Virus record (IMG/VR): IMGVR_UViG_3300042863_000526
Location: 1 to 45,533 of that record
From: a virus
Reading direction: 5' to 3' (one strand)
DNA length: 45,533 bases
Part shown: positions 17,995 through 25,091 of the stretch, in pieces
Layout of the letters: each line of letters opens with the position of its first letter
How positions within the stretch are numbered: the stretch's first letter is position 1
The notes under the pieces: model-generated
What the model was told of the DNA's origin: nothing
Databases searched by the model: none
The model's input: only the letters and a program-made list of their open reading frames with translations
Program-made: the position numbers and the translations under genes

Positions 17995-18159
17995 ATGAAA
18001 AATATTAACTGCCAATCGCTGAGAAAACATACAGGCTTATGGTCAATAGCACCAACACAGCCCGTGATGTCAGCCTTTGCGTTTAATACACCAAGTATTC
18101 GCACATCATATAATGATGAGGGGCTACCGGGGAGTTTCAGAGAAGGATGGGATGGCTAA
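17995..18159 (+). CDS. Possible small protein of 54 aa
   Basis: An open frame of 54 codons from ATG, starting MKNINCQSLRKHTG and ending SFREGWDG. It lies downstream of two promoters in a region otherwise filled with RNA hairpins. No family is recognised and there is no membrane segment. A weak AGGA lies about 15 bases upstream, too far for a good ribosome-binding site. It may be chance in a non-coding RNA region. Confidence 0.3.
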   Translation: MKNINCQSLRKHTGLWSIAPTQPVMSAFAFNTPSIRTSYNDEGLPGSFREGWDG

Positions 18160-18184
18160 GTAGCAGTCTCATTAAAGAATCTAA

Positions 18185-18220
18185 GAAACCCCTGGGAAAC
18201 TAAAAAGTCTCAGGGGTTTC
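18185..18220 (+). ncRNA. 13-bp hairpin, GAAACCCCTG/CAGGGGTTTC
   Basis: A 10-bp perfect stem (18185-18194 with 18211-18220) extended by three inner pairs, one of them G-U. No T-run follows, so it is not a standard terminator; it looks like part of a structured RNA or a processing site before the tRNA array. Confidence 0.5.
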
Positions 18221-18327
18221 CAATTAGTGGTAAGAGAAACGAGGTCTCACTACACACTTTAAACAGTAGTAAACGGGCGGACAGTATACATGAAAGCATG
18301 GCGATAACATGTTAGTAAGACTACTGG

Positions 18328-18366
18328 TTAGGGTATCGACCCTAACATAGCATCGAAAGATGCTAT
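18328..18366 (+). ncRNA. Two adjacent tetraloop hairpins before RNA family B copy 1
   Basis: Hairpin one is TTAGGGT-ATCG-ACCCTAA (18328-18345). Hairpin two is ATAGCATC-GAAA-GATGCTAT (18347-18366), a perfect 8-bp stem with a GNRA loop. The 3' half of hairpin two (18360-18366) is also the outer 5' strand of the 23-bp stem at 18360-18443, so the two structures exclude each other. Confidence 0.55.
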
Positions 18367-18443
18367 TCTAAAACATAGTTAACTAAATTCGGGTTCATCC
18401 GTGATAGCATTGCTACTATATTAACTGTGTTTTAGAATAGCAT
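18360..18443 (+). ncRNA. RNA family B copy 1: conserved core in a 23-bp stem
   Basis: Bases 18360-18382 pair with 18421-18443 over 23 bp with one G-U. The 38-base core (18383-18420) contains CTAAA, TCGGGTTCATCCG and GATAGCATTGCTAC and is nearly identical to the core at 27223-27261. In the inner stem TTAA/TTAA here is TTGA/TCAA in the other copy, a compensatory change that supports an RNA structure. Function unknown; a tRNA-gene-array RNA, possibly a Y-RNA-like ligand. Confidence 0.65.
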
Positions 18444-18491
18444 AGTGCGAGGAAAAACAGACCCTTCGAAGGTCGAAAGTACGCACTGCTA
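18438..18491 (+). ncRNA. 10-bp stem RNA before tRNA-Gln
   Basis: TAGC..AGTGCG (18438-18449) pairs with CGCACT..GCTA (18482-18491), enclosing GACC-CTTCGAA-GGTC. Its 5' strand (18438-18443) is shared with the family B stem just upstream, so again two stems compete. Confidence 0.45.
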
Positions 18492-18502
18492 GAATAATAT
18501 GT

Positions 18503-18576
18503 TGGGGGTTAGTGTAGCGGTAACACCACAGACTTTGACTCTGTTATCACTGGTTCGAACCCAGTACCCTCTGCCA
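18503..18576 (+). tRNA. tRNA-Gln(UUG)
   Basis: Full cloverleaf with acceptor TGGGGGT/ACCCTCT, anticodon loop CTTTGAC and encoded CCA. Reads CAA. First tRNA of the array. Confidence 0.93.
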
Positions 18577-18583
18577 AATTTAT

Positions 18584-18659
18584 ATCCTGCTAGTTTATCG
18601 GTTAAGAACAGTGGCCTTTCAAGTCGCAGAGACGGGTTCGATTCCCGTGCAGGATACCA
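18584..18659 (+). tRNA. tRNA-Glu(UUC), copy 1
   Basis: Acceptor ATCCTGC/GCAGGAT, loop CTTTCAA, encoded CCA. A second tRNA-Glu(UUC) lies at 26324. Confidence 0.95.
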
Positions 18660-18665
18660 ATATAT

Positions 18666-18742
18666 GCGACCGTAACTCAGTTGGATAGAGTACTAGGCTA
18701 CGAACTTAGGAGTCGGGAGTTCGAATCTCTCCGGTCGCACCA
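18666..18742 (+). tRNA. tRNA-Arg(ACG)
   Basis: Acceptor GCGACCG/CGGTCGC, loop CTACGAA, encoded CCA. A34 would need editing to inosine to read all CGU/CGC/CGA codons. Confidence 0.95.
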
Positions 18743-18746
18743 ACAT

Positions 18747-18821
18747 GCTGATGTAACACAGTGGTAGTGTACTTTCTTGGTAAGAAAGAGGTCGTGGGTT
18801 CAAATCCCGCCATCAGCACCA
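18747..18821 (+). tRNA. tRNA-Thr(GGU)
   Basis: Acceptor GCTGATG/CATCAGC, anticodon stem CTTTC/GAAAG with loop TTGGTAA, encoded CCA. Confidence 0.95.
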
Positions 18822-18851
18822 AATTGTTATTTTTTCTAGATATATAGAACC

Positions 18852-18859
18852 TATAAATA
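18852..18859 (+). promoter_or_regulatory. T4-late-like promoter box TATAAATA
   Basis: Perfect box, six bases before the ATG at 18866. No ribosome-binding site fits between them. Confidence 0.55.
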
Positions 18860-18865
18860 TTATCG

Positions 18866-19804
18866 ATGGAATATAACTTAACCAAACCAAATATATTTTT
18901 GTATGGCGCCTGCGACCTACATGATATAGTTAATAATGATTTATTGCATAGAGACTTCAAAGTTGTCAATTCTGTGATTGATAACAGAGATCCAACATCT
19001 ATGGAGTTCGACAAGATGAGTTTTCCTGTTAACGGTACTAGTATTATTTCTCTATACACGAAACCCGGGCCCATAGCCCAGCGTGTGCAAGAGACATTGC
19101 TTGCTGGAAAGAACAGGGATGTAATTACAAATTTGCCTGCATACAAAGAAATAGTAAAATTTCCATATTTAGAATTTTATAAAAAGTATGCGGGTCCAAA
19201 AGATTACTTAGTGATAAGTTTTAGTTCAGAATTATATACTAAATTTGTATCTGGTAATGAGTGTTTTAGTTGTCTTCCGGTTATGAAAAACATATTTGAA
19301 GAAACTAATGTACTGAATTGGTTATACAAAGAGTTTATATCTAAAGAAGAATTTTTACTGCCCTTTGACACCAAAGAATCACTAGAATGGTCTTTTGACT
19401 TAATGGTAGATTTTGCTAAAGATATCTATGATATTTTTCAGGATAGAGTAATCTTAGTAAAAACACATTTTTCAAATTTTGCTATAGCAACAGATTTAAA
19501 AGTTAAAAAGGTGCATGTTTCTCCAAAAGAATTGATATTCTATAGACAAACCAAAGTGGTTACTGACCCCACAGATTACAAATATGCAGATAGGCTATCA
19601 ACAATCATTATGCATAAATTTATGCATCATTACAAAACTGATTTGCCGGTAGTAAAACTTGATGAACCGGTATTTTTAGATTCTAATCATAAATGGGGCC
19701 TAAGCCAATTTCATGTTGATAAGAACAGTAGACATAAGATCGCAAAACGGATCCATGACTCTATAATAGAACATAGTAACAAATACGTATGGACAACCAA
19801 ATAG
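18866..19804 (+). CDS. DUF6270-like (SGNH-fold) protein
   Basis: A 312-aa protein. NIFLYGACDLHD at residues 9-20 has the shape of the first block of DUF6270/SGNH-like proteins (strand, G-x-C/S, then D), and HKWGLSQFHVD near the C-terminus resembles their second conserved block. These proteins often sit in glycan-modification loci. The start lies just after a perfect TATAAATA box, so the mRNA is predicted to be nearly leaderless. It overlaps the next gene by 16 bases. The family call rests on two short motifs. Confidence 0.5.
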   Translation: MEYNLTKPNIFLYGACDLHDIVNNDLLHRDFKVVNSVIDNRDPTSMEFDKMSFPVNGTSIISLYTKPGPIAQRVQETLLAGKNRDVITNLPAYKEIVKFPYLEFYKKYAGPKDYLVISFSSELYTKFVSGNECFSCLPVMKNIFEETNVLNWLYKEFISKEEFLLPFDTKESLEWSFDLMVDFAKDIYDIFQDRVILVKTHFSNFAIATDLKVKKVHVSPKELIFYRQTKVVTDPTDYKYADRLSTIIMHKFMHHYKTDLPVVKLDEPVFLDSNHKWGLSQFHVDKNSRHKIAKRIHDSIIEHSNKYVWTTK

Positions 19805-20484
19805 TCATAAGAGATGGTATAGAATTAGTAGGTATATCCAATATTGTTGTTAGTGAAATTGATGGGAAAATCTTTATCAATAACACTAATCAAATTGAAA
19901 GTGGAATTAAAGGTTCATTAGGTGTTTATACACAAGATGGGCAAGAATTGGGAAGCACCGGGTTACAATGTGTTTGGAATGAAACATCAAACACATTAGA
20001 AGTGTATTCCCTAAAGGCAGAACAACTTGCATTAGGGTACCTAAAGGTTTCTGATTTAATAGACACCAGATACATAAAGGTGTCTGATTTTGTAGAATCC
20101 CGTTTTGTAAAAGTATCAGAGTTTATAGAGACACCAAAGTTGAGTGTTGATAATTGGTTTGGATTTAAATCTAAAGTACAAGAGAATCAACACCCTTTCA
20201 AAATTAAAATTAGAGTCAACCCGGACACAAATACTGAAACATTATGTTTTATTACTAATGAATACAGCAATACTACGTCAAAAATAGCATTTGCGTTAGA
20301 TGATGAAAGAGTCTGCATAAATAATTATCTGAATCTAAAACCGAAGACCGTGACTACCTCAGAGGGATGTGTCGGAGATGCGTCAGGTGATGTTGCGGTA
20401 GATGAAAACTATTTTTACTATTGTATCAAAAATTTTGATGGAACATCTAAAATTTGGCGTAGATGTGAAATGAAAGAATGGTAA
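19789..20484 (+). CDS. Putative virion or tail-fibre-associated protein
   Basis: A 231-aa beta-rich protein. The middle has three near repeats (KVSDLIDTRYI, KVSDFVESRFV, KVSEFIETPKL), as in fibre stalks. The C-terminal 43 residues (EGCVGDASGDVAVDENYFYY and following, ending in a tryptophan-basic stretch) match a module seen at the ends of structural proteins of marine T4-like phages, with GD.AG, a DxxYFYYC-like strand and W.R. It may form a fibre or whisker. It is the clearest structural-protein signal in the window. Confidence is limited because the match is from memory of the motif. Confidence 0.55.
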   Translation: MDNQIVIRDGIELVGISNIVVSEIDGKIFINNTNQIESGIKGSLGVYTQDGQELGSTGLQCVWNETSNTLEVYSLKAEQLALGYLKVSDLIDTRYIKVSDFVESRFVKVSEFIETPKLSVDNWFGFKSKVQENQHPFKIKIRVNPDTNTETLCFITNEYSNTTSKIAFALDDERVCINNYLNLKPKTVTTSEGCVGDASGDVAVDENYFYYCIKNFDGTSKIWRRCEMKEW

Positions 20485-21095
20485 ATATGTATTATAAAAA
20501 ACACGATGAGATTCCTCCGTTACCCGATGCTTTAAAAAAAGCATGTGTCAATCACGGCACGTTGTTGATGAGAGATAATCAGCCCATGATTGTAAAATAC
20601 GGTCAATACGAAACAAAAAATACTAATAGTATTGCATACATGACTCCGGGTACGGAATATGACAAAACACGTAGTCCGACTGGCAAAGTGGGATTTTATG
20701 GTTTGCCTCCTGAGTTAAGTCAACAAATTGTTGATTTTTATAAAAATGTAAATAATCCCTTAATACAAAGTACTATCTATTTTTTACAAGTAGTTGCGGG
20801 CGGCACTTATGTAGCACCTCACATAGATGATTCTAGTAAAAGAACTCAAGGACTACTGTATTTGCTTAAAGCAGGCGGACCTGATGTAAGAACTAGATGG
20901 TATACTATCAAAGAAGAATTTAAACATTTAAGTTTAAAAAATGCTGAATATTCTGCTATCCCATACGACAGGCTTGATATAGCAGAAGATCAACGTCTTG
21001 AAGAAGATACTTGGCATTGGATGGACTTCAATCAAATACATAGCGTAGAAAATCAAATGTCAACAAGATTTGCACTATACGGATTTGTCGCATGA
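20478..21095 (+). CDS. Fe(II)/2OG oxygenase-like protein
   Basis: A 205-aa protein with H115-x-D117 (APHIDDSS), distal H188 (NQIHSVEN) and R197, nine residues later. This matches prolyl-4-hydroxylase-like oxygenases. An alternative ATG lies at 20487. The stop overlaps the start of the next, cobalamin-type radical-SAM gene (ATGA). The 2OG oxygenase plus B12-type radical-SAM pair repeats the arrangement 5284-5949 with 3740-5287, which suggests the two enzymes act on the same substrate. Confidence 0.65.
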   Translation: MVNMYYKKHDEIPPLPDALKKACVNHGTLLMRDNQPMIVKYGQYETKNTNSIAYMTPGTEYDKTRSPTGKVGFYGLPPELSQQIVDFYKNVNNPLIQSTIYFLQVVAGGTYVAPHIDDSSKRTQGLLYLLKAGGPDVRTRWYTIKEEFKHLSLKNAEYSAIPYDRLDIAEDQRLEEDTWHWMDFNQIHSVENQMSTRFALYGFVA

Positions 21096-22609
21096 ATTAT
21101 CATGGGTTTATTTTTTCAGCAAGAGCATACCCCACTGAAAGAAGTAGTGGATCTCATCGTATAGCTACCTTTCTAAGAACCTATGGTATGGATGTAGAAG
21201 TTGTAGACTTTGCATCTCATTGGCACTTGAATCAGCTTACGGTGTTTGTACAACAAAATATAAAACCTACAACTATCTTTTTTGCATTCAGTACCTTTTT
21301 TAATCATTGGAATCAAACACTACAGAAATTAGTGAATTGGATGAAGAGGGAATATCCTCATATAAAAGTAGTACTGGGTGGCCAACAAGTGATAGCAACT
21401 CATGCAAAAAATATAGATATTTGGGTTGACAGTTACGGTGAACTTGCTATGTTAGAAATTGCAAAAAGTCTAGCCGGCAATACTACTGCAGGTCTTAAAT
21501 TTGATTTTGAAACATTTGGAACTACTAAAGTAATAAAATCATTACAGGCGTATCCTGCTTATAATTTGGGTGATTACTCTATTATAATGCAAGACAGAGA
21601 TTTCTTACAGCCCTACGAGTGGCTTACTATTGAATTTTCTAGAGGTTGCAAATTTTCTTGCACATTTTGTAATTTTCCTGTTTTAGGTGTAAAAGAAGAC
21701 ACCTCCAGAACACAGGAAAGTTTTGAAAGAGAAATGAAATACAACTACGATAATTATGGTATTACTAATTATTATGTTGCTGATGAAACATTCAATGATA
21801 GAGTAGAAAAGATTACAAAGTTTGCCGATGTAGTAGAGCAGTTAAATTTTACGCCTTTCTATAGCGGTTTTGTTAGAGCAGACTTGTTTCCGGCTAACAT
21901 GGATATGGTACCAGAAATGGCTAGGATGAATTTTGGAGGTCAGTACTACGGTATAGAAACCTTTAATCATCAGAGTGGAAAAGTCATTGGTAAAGGTATG
22001 GATCCAGAAAGAGTCAAAGAGACCCTTATCACTGTTAAAGATTTTATGTTAAAAAATGCAATAGCATACAGGGGTAATATAAGTTTAATTGTCGGGTTAC
22101 CGTATGATACTAGGGCCCAATGGGACCTCAATATTGAATGGTTAAAGAATCATTGGAATACAGAATCGATTGTTATATTCCCATTAGATGTTGAAGATTT
22201 AGAAACCAATGCAGCCAGTAATTATACTAATGTAAGTAAATTTTCAAAAAATTTACAAAAGTATGGTTTGCGAAAAATGGGTACAGAAAAAGACAATAAA
22301 GCAGAACATTTCAGAAGATTCAAAACTGGGTTCGAATGGAGACATGGCCATTTTGTAGACCACAAATTTTTATGGGAACATGATACCATGAATATATTTG
22401 AAGCTAGAGAAATTGCGTATGAAGCACAGGATCTGCTAAATGATAGAAGAACAGACACTTGGCAATTACACAATGCAGAATTTAATTTGGGCAGAAAAGA
22501 ACCAAATTTGCAACCTTTGTTTAGTAGAAGAAAGTCAGAGAGTGAACCTACTATTGATGCAATAGCTAGACACCTTGACAATTATATAACTAAAAAATTA
22601 AACAAATAA
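21092..22609 (+). CDS. Cobalamin-type (B12-binding-like) radical SAM protein
   Basis: A 505-aa paralogue of the gene at 3740-5287. The cluster motif C186, C190, C193 (CKFSCTFCNFP) is at exactly the same positions, the N-terminal SHRIATFLR is identical, and VVLGGQQ and ADETFNDR are shared in form. No DxHxxG cobalamin ligand is visible. Proteins of this class use SAM and often methylcobalamin for methyl transfer or ring chemistry. It is the last gene before the tRNA array resumes. Confidence 0.85.
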   Translation: MNYHGFIFSARAYPTERSSGSHRIATFLRTYGMDVEVVDFASHWHLNQLTVFVQQNIKPTTIFFAFSTFFNHWNQTLQKLVNWMKREYPHIKVVLGGQQVIATHAKNIDIWVDSYGELAMLEIAKSLAGNTTAGLKFDFETFGTTKVIKSLQAYPAYNLGDYSIIMQDRDFLQPYEWLTIEFSRGCKFSCTFCNFPVLGVKEDTSRTQESFEREMKYNYDNYGITNYYVADETFNDRVEKITKFADVVEQLNFTPFYSGFVRADLFPANMDMVPEMARMNFGGQYYGIETFNHQSGKVIGKGMDPERVKETLITVKDFMLKNAIAYRGNISLIVGLPYDTRAQWDLNIEWLKNHWNTESIVIFPLDVEDLETNAASNYTNVSKFSKNLQKYGLRKMGTEKDNKAEHFRRFKTGFEWRHGHFVDHKFLWEHDTMNIFEAREIAYEAQDLLNDRRTDTWQLHNAEFNLGRKEPNLQPLFSRRKSESEPTIDAIARHLDNYITKKLNK

Positions 22610-22617
22610 CATTTTAC

Positions 22618-22693
22618 GGTTGAGTAGCATAGCGGCTAATGCACCACCTTCATACGGTGTTTATCGTCGGTTCGAGTCCGACCTCAACTACCA
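22618..22693 (+). tRNA. tRNA-Met(CAU) or tRNA-Ile2(CAU), copy 1
   Basis: Acceptor GGTTGAG/CTCAACT, loop TTCATAC, encoded CCA. A CAU tRNA may be an elongator Met or an Ile tRNA modified by TilS; the sequence alone does not decide. Confidence 0.9.
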
Positions 22694-22701
22694 AACAATT
22701 T

Positions 22702-22776
22702 AGCCGTGTAGCTCAGAGGAAGAGCAATCGCTTGATAAGCGATAGGTCGACATTTCAAAACTGTCCATGGCTACCA
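22702..22776 (+). tRNA. tRNA-Ile(GAU)
   Basis: Acceptor AGCCGTG/CATGGCT, anticodon stem ATCGC/GCGAT with loop TTGATAA, encoded CCA. The T-arm is odd: GACAT/CTGTC has a mismatch and the loop is TTCAAAA. Confidence 0.88.
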
Positions 22777-22779
22777 AAA

Positions 22780-22930
22780 TTCTGAGATAGACGATGGGTT
22801 TGAGTCCCTGCCAATCTAGACACAGTGGGGTTACTGTGTTGACACTATAGTATGATTGAAGCCGGTGTTAAACTTACCTATACGAGACAATCATGTGAGT
22901 CCTCCCAGGAGGATAGTGTGGCTCTCAGAA
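22780..22930 (+). ncRNA. Stem-enclosed RNA with a T-arm-like hairpin
   Basis: TTCTGAGA (22780-22787) pairs perfectly with TCTCAGAA (22923-22930). Inside are a small hairpin GGG-TTTGAGT-CCC that copies a tRNA T-arm, a 7-bp hairpin ACACAGT/ACTGTGT, and CACTAT/ATAGTG enclosing CCTCC/GGAGG. It lies between tRNA-Ile and tRNA-Ala. No open reading frame of note. A tRNA-mimicking non-coding RNA is likely; function unknown. Confidence 0.5.
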
Positions 22931-22940
22931 ACTTATTCAT

Positions 22941-23015
22941 GGGCTGTTAGTGATAATGGGAGCACACCGGGCTTGCAACTCGGAAGTAAGAGTTCGATCC
23001 TCTTACGGTCCACCA
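22941..23015 (+). tRNA. tRNA-Ala(UGC), copy 1
   Basis: Acceptor GGGCTGT/ACGGTCC, anticodon stem CCGGG/CTCGG with loop CTTGCAA, encoded CCA. Second copy at 33322. Confidence 0.92.
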
Positions 23016-23021
23016 AACAAT

Positions 23022-23113
23022 GGAAGATAATGCAGGTGGGATGGTCCGCCGACTGGCCTTGAAAACCAGGTTCTCTTAACAGGGATGGGGTTCGACTCCT
23101 CTGTCTTCCGCCA
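23022..23113 (+). tRNA. tRNA-Ser(UGA), copy 1
   Basis: Acceptor GGAAGAT/GTCTTCC, loop CTTGAAA, long variable arm, discriminator G, encoded CCA. Second copy at 33400. Confidence 0.93.
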
Positions 23114-23120
23114 AAATTAA

Positions 23121-23198
23121 CTGGGTATATTGTCAACTTGGTAGACGGCCGGGCTTGGAACTCGGAGGCTGGAGGTTCAAATCCTCCTACCCAGACCA
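23121..23198 (+). tRNA. tRNA-Pro(UGG), copy 1
   Basis: Acceptor CTGGGTA/TACCCAG, loop CTTGGAA, encoded CCA. Second copy at 31820. Confidence 0.93.
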
Positions 23199-23203
23199 CT
23201 TTT

Positions 23204-23258
23204 AGGATGCGTTCAGCAAATAAAAAAATTCAACTTGTAATTGAAAAATAAGCATCCT
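23204..23258 (+). ncRNA. RNA family A copy 1 (55 nt)
   Basis: AGGATGC (23204-23210) pairs with GCATCCT (23252-23258). The 5' strand is followed by GTTCAGCAA, the family signature, and by an A-rich centre with a weak TTCAA/TTGAA hairpin. It is exactly 55 nt, like the copies at 27905 and 34049, and preceded by TTTT and followed by GTT. Confidence 0.7.
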
Positions 23259-23270
23259 GTTCTTTTCTAT

Positions 23271-23346
23271 GGAGTCACTAGTGTAGAGGTTCGCACCCTA
23301 GTCTGTGAAACTGGTAGTACGGGATCGTTCCCCGTGTGACTCCCCA
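23271..23346 (+). tRNA. tRNA-His(GUG)
   Basis: Acceptor GAGTCAC/GTGACTC with the extra G(-1) opposite discriminator C, the tRNA-His hallmark; loop CTGTGAA, encoded CCA. Confidence 0.95.
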
Positions 23347-23355
23347 AATTATTAT

Positions 23356-23431
23356 GGCACAATAGCTCCAATGGTAGAGCAGTGGATTGAAAATTCATGT
23401 GTTGCTGGTTCGAGTCCAGCTTGTGCTACCA
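23356..23431 (+). tRNA. tRNA-Phe(GAA)
   Basis: Acceptor GGCACAA/TTGTGCT, loop TTGAAAA, encoded CCA. The anticodon stem GTGGA/TTCAT has two G-U pairs. Confidence 0.93.
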
Positions 23432-23438
23432 AACCAAT

Positions 23439-23525
23439 ACCCTTATAGACAAATTGGTAAAGTCACTCTCCTCAAAAGGGAGCATCTTAAAAGATATCTG
23501 AGTTCGAATCTCAGTGGGGGTACCA
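23439..23525 (+). tRNA. tRNA-Leu(CAA)
   Basis: Acceptor ACCCTTA/TGGGGGT, anticodon stem CTCTC/GGGAG with loop CTCAAAA, long variable arm, encoded CCA. Confidence 0.92.
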
Positions 23526-23528
23526 GTG

Positions 23529-23557
23529 TTGACAGTAATTCAATTATCTGTTATAGT
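23529..23557 (+). promoter_or_regulatory. Sigma-70-type promoter TTGACA-17-TATAGT
   Basis: It starts four bases after tRNA-Leu and reads into tRNA-Arg(UCG). The predicted transcript start is at or next to the tRNA 5' end (23566). Confidence 0.75.
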
Positions 23558-23565
23558 ATATACAT

Positions 23566-23640
23566 GGGTCATTAACTCAGTGGAAGAGTTCTGGTCTTCG
23601 AAACCAGCAGTCAGAGGTTCGAATCCTCTATGACCCTCCA
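23566..23640 (+). tRNA. tRNA-Arg(UCG)
   Basis: Acceptor GGGTCAT/ATGACCC, anticodon stem CTGGT/ACCAG with loop CTTCGAA, encoded CCA. Confidence 0.95.
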
Positions 23641-23686
23641 AACTAGTTAAATAGTTATAGTGACAATAGCAACAAAGGAGTAGAAA

Positions 23687-24247
23687 ATGGCTGTTCTAGC
23701 ACTAGATATCTCAGGAGTTCCCCGACAGTGGATCTCATACGATGACGCAATTACCTACCATGCAAAGAATGCAATTGCATGGGCATTAGGGGAAGTTGTA
23801 GCTAAGTATCGTGGTGGTCTTCAAAACGACGGTGAAATGAGTTACCTAGAAACTACTAGCATTATTGCTATTAAAGGTCATGGTTTCAATCCACATAAGC
23901 ATGCCAATGTTGCACTAAGCAACCGTACATTATTCGGTCGTGACCGATATGTGTGTGCATACTGCGGTGGACATTTCCCCAACTATAACAATCTAAGTCG
24001 TGACCACATTTTGCCTAAGAGCCGAGGTGGAGAAAACGTCTGGAGTAACGTAGTTACTGCATGTAAGGATTGTAATGCAAAGAAGGGTCACAAACTGTTA
24101 AAAGAATGTGGTCTAGAATTGTTGTATGTTCCATACGCACCAAATCATTATGAAAACATGATTCTACAGAACCGCACTATACTTGCGGATCAAATGGATT
24201 ACTTGCTTGCAGGTGTTCCAAAGCATAGTAGAATTTTGTTATCCTAG
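23687..24247 (+). CDS. HNH endonuclease (McrA-like)
   Basis: A 186-aa protein with a zinc-HNH module in the second half: RYVCAYCGGHF, then LSRDHILPKSRGG, NVVTACKDCNAKKG. The two CxxC pairs hold a structural zinc, and the DH...N...N residues form the beta-beta-alpha metal nuclease site. AAAGGAG lies seven bases before the ATG. It sits alone between tRNA genes. It could be a homing-type nuclease that spreads the tRNA array, or cut host DNA; the sequence does not tell which. Confidence 0.88.
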   Translation: MAVLALDISGVPRQWISYDDAITYHAKNAIAWALGEVVAKYRGGLQNDGEMSYLETTSIIAIKGHGFNPHKHANVALSNRTLFGRDRYVCAYCGGHFPNYNNLSRDHILPKSRGGENVWSNVVTACKDCNAKKGHKLLKECGLELLYVPYAPNHYENMILQNRTILADQMDYLLAGVPKHSRILLS

Positions 24248-24262
24248 ATATCACGGGGAGGC

Positions 24263-24291
24263 TTGACAAAAAAGTTTCCCTGTGATATAAT
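24263..24291 (+). promoter_or_regulatory. Sigma-70-type promoter TTGACA-17-TATAAT inside an inverted repeat
   Basis: Perfect -35 and -10 boxes. TATCACGGGGA just upstream pairs with TCCCTGTGATA, which covers the end of the spacer and the -10, with one mismatch. The -35 lies in the loop. This could be a terminator for the HNH gene or an operator. Confidence 0.75.
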
Positions 24292-24310
24292 TCATGTAAA
24301 TAGAATGAAA

Positions 24311-24385
24311 GCCCGATTAGCGTAGTGGTAGCGCAATCGCCTTGTAAGCGATAGGTCGTCTGTTCGAGTCAGACATTGGGCACCA
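24311..24385 (+). tRNA. tRNA-Thr(UGU)
   Basis: Acceptor GCCCGAT/ATTGGGC, anticodon stem ATCGC/GCGAT with loop CTTGTAA, encoded CCA. Confidence 0.95.
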
Positions 24386-24392
24386 AATTTAT

Positions 24393-24468
24393 TCCCCAGT
24401 AGCACAGCGGTAGTTGCAGTTGACTGTTAATCAACGTGTCGGTGGTTCGATCCCATCCTGGGGAGCCA
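24393..24468 (+). tRNA. tRNA-Asn(GUU)
   Basis: Acceptor TCCCCAG/CTGGGGA, anticodon stem GTTGA/TCAAC with loop CTGTTAA, discriminator G, encoded CCA. Confidence 0.95.
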
Positions 24469-24473
24469 ATTTT

Positions 24474-25079
24474 ATGTATTCAATAGTAATCCCTTATCTA
24501 AGCACCAGCAAGTATATTGACCGTTGTAAACATTTTTTAGAAATCAACAAATCTCTACCCTATGAGTTGGTAGAGATTGTAGATGAAACAGATGTTTACT
24601 ATGCGTTTAATTACGGTGTATACAAAGCAAAGTACGATAAGGTCATATTATTGAATGATGATATGATTGTCAGTAGAGGTTGGGATTATCCATTATTAAA
24701 ACACAACAACATGGAAACAATCACAACTGGTTATGTCATTGAACCTAATCCAGGTACTAATCATAGACCTAATGGAGAAACTATATCAAATATCAAACTT
24801 GATTGTGGACAATCAATTGATGTTTTTGATTATGGTAAGTTTCAGCAATTTGTTGATAGTAGTCAAGAACCAGATGTAGTGCAAAATAGCAAAGGTTGGT
24901 ACATGCCAATTTGCTTTGATAAAAAAAGTTTTGTCAGCTATCCTAATCGTGTAAAGTTCCCTTATGAACAAAACGATGTGTTATTGATTGACTATGTTTT
25001 ACCCAATCTTGGGTATAAATTTGCAAAAGTAAAAAGTTTTGTGTATCATTTTCAAAGTAAAAGTTTGAAGGAAGACTGA
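24474..25079 (+). CDS. Glycosyltransferase-like protein (GT-A-like)
   Basis: From the ATG at 24474 the protein has 201 aa. It starts with a hydrophobic strand (MYSIVIPYLST), as GT-A glycosyltransferases do, and has LLNDDMIVSRGWDYPLL about a third of the way in, an acidic motif that could hold the metal and sugar nucleotide. The upstream extension to 24414 runs through tRNA-Asn and is rejected. The start lies six bases after the tRNA CCA, so RNase processing of the tRNA probably frees this mRNA. Donor and acceptor unknown. Confidence 0.65.
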   Translation: MYSIVIPYLSTSKYIDRCKHFLEINKSLPYELVEIVDETDVYYAFNYGVYKAKYDKVILLNDDMIVSRGWDYPLLKHNNMETITTGYVIEPNPGTNHRPNGETISNIKLDCGQSIDVFDYGKFQQFVDSSQEPDVVQNSKGWYMPICFDKKSFVSYPNRVKFPYEQNDVLLIDYVLPNLGYKFAKVKSFVYHFQSKSLKED

Positions 25080-25091
25080 ATCTAACACTTT

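Noticed and set aside
18185-18220. Rho-independent terminator at the 13-bp hairpin
   Set aside because: No run of T follows the stem.
17938-18502. tmRNA or RNase P RNA in the region before tRNA-Gln
   Set aside because: No tRNA-like ends with a resume frame, and no RNase P core motif could be seen; only local stems and a short frame.
22933-23199. Open frame of 88 aa on the minus strand across tRNA-Ala, tRNA-Ser and tRNA-Pro
   Set aside because: It is the complement of three tRNA genes; the same artefact occurs at 18706-19146, 27274-27498 and 32912-33112.
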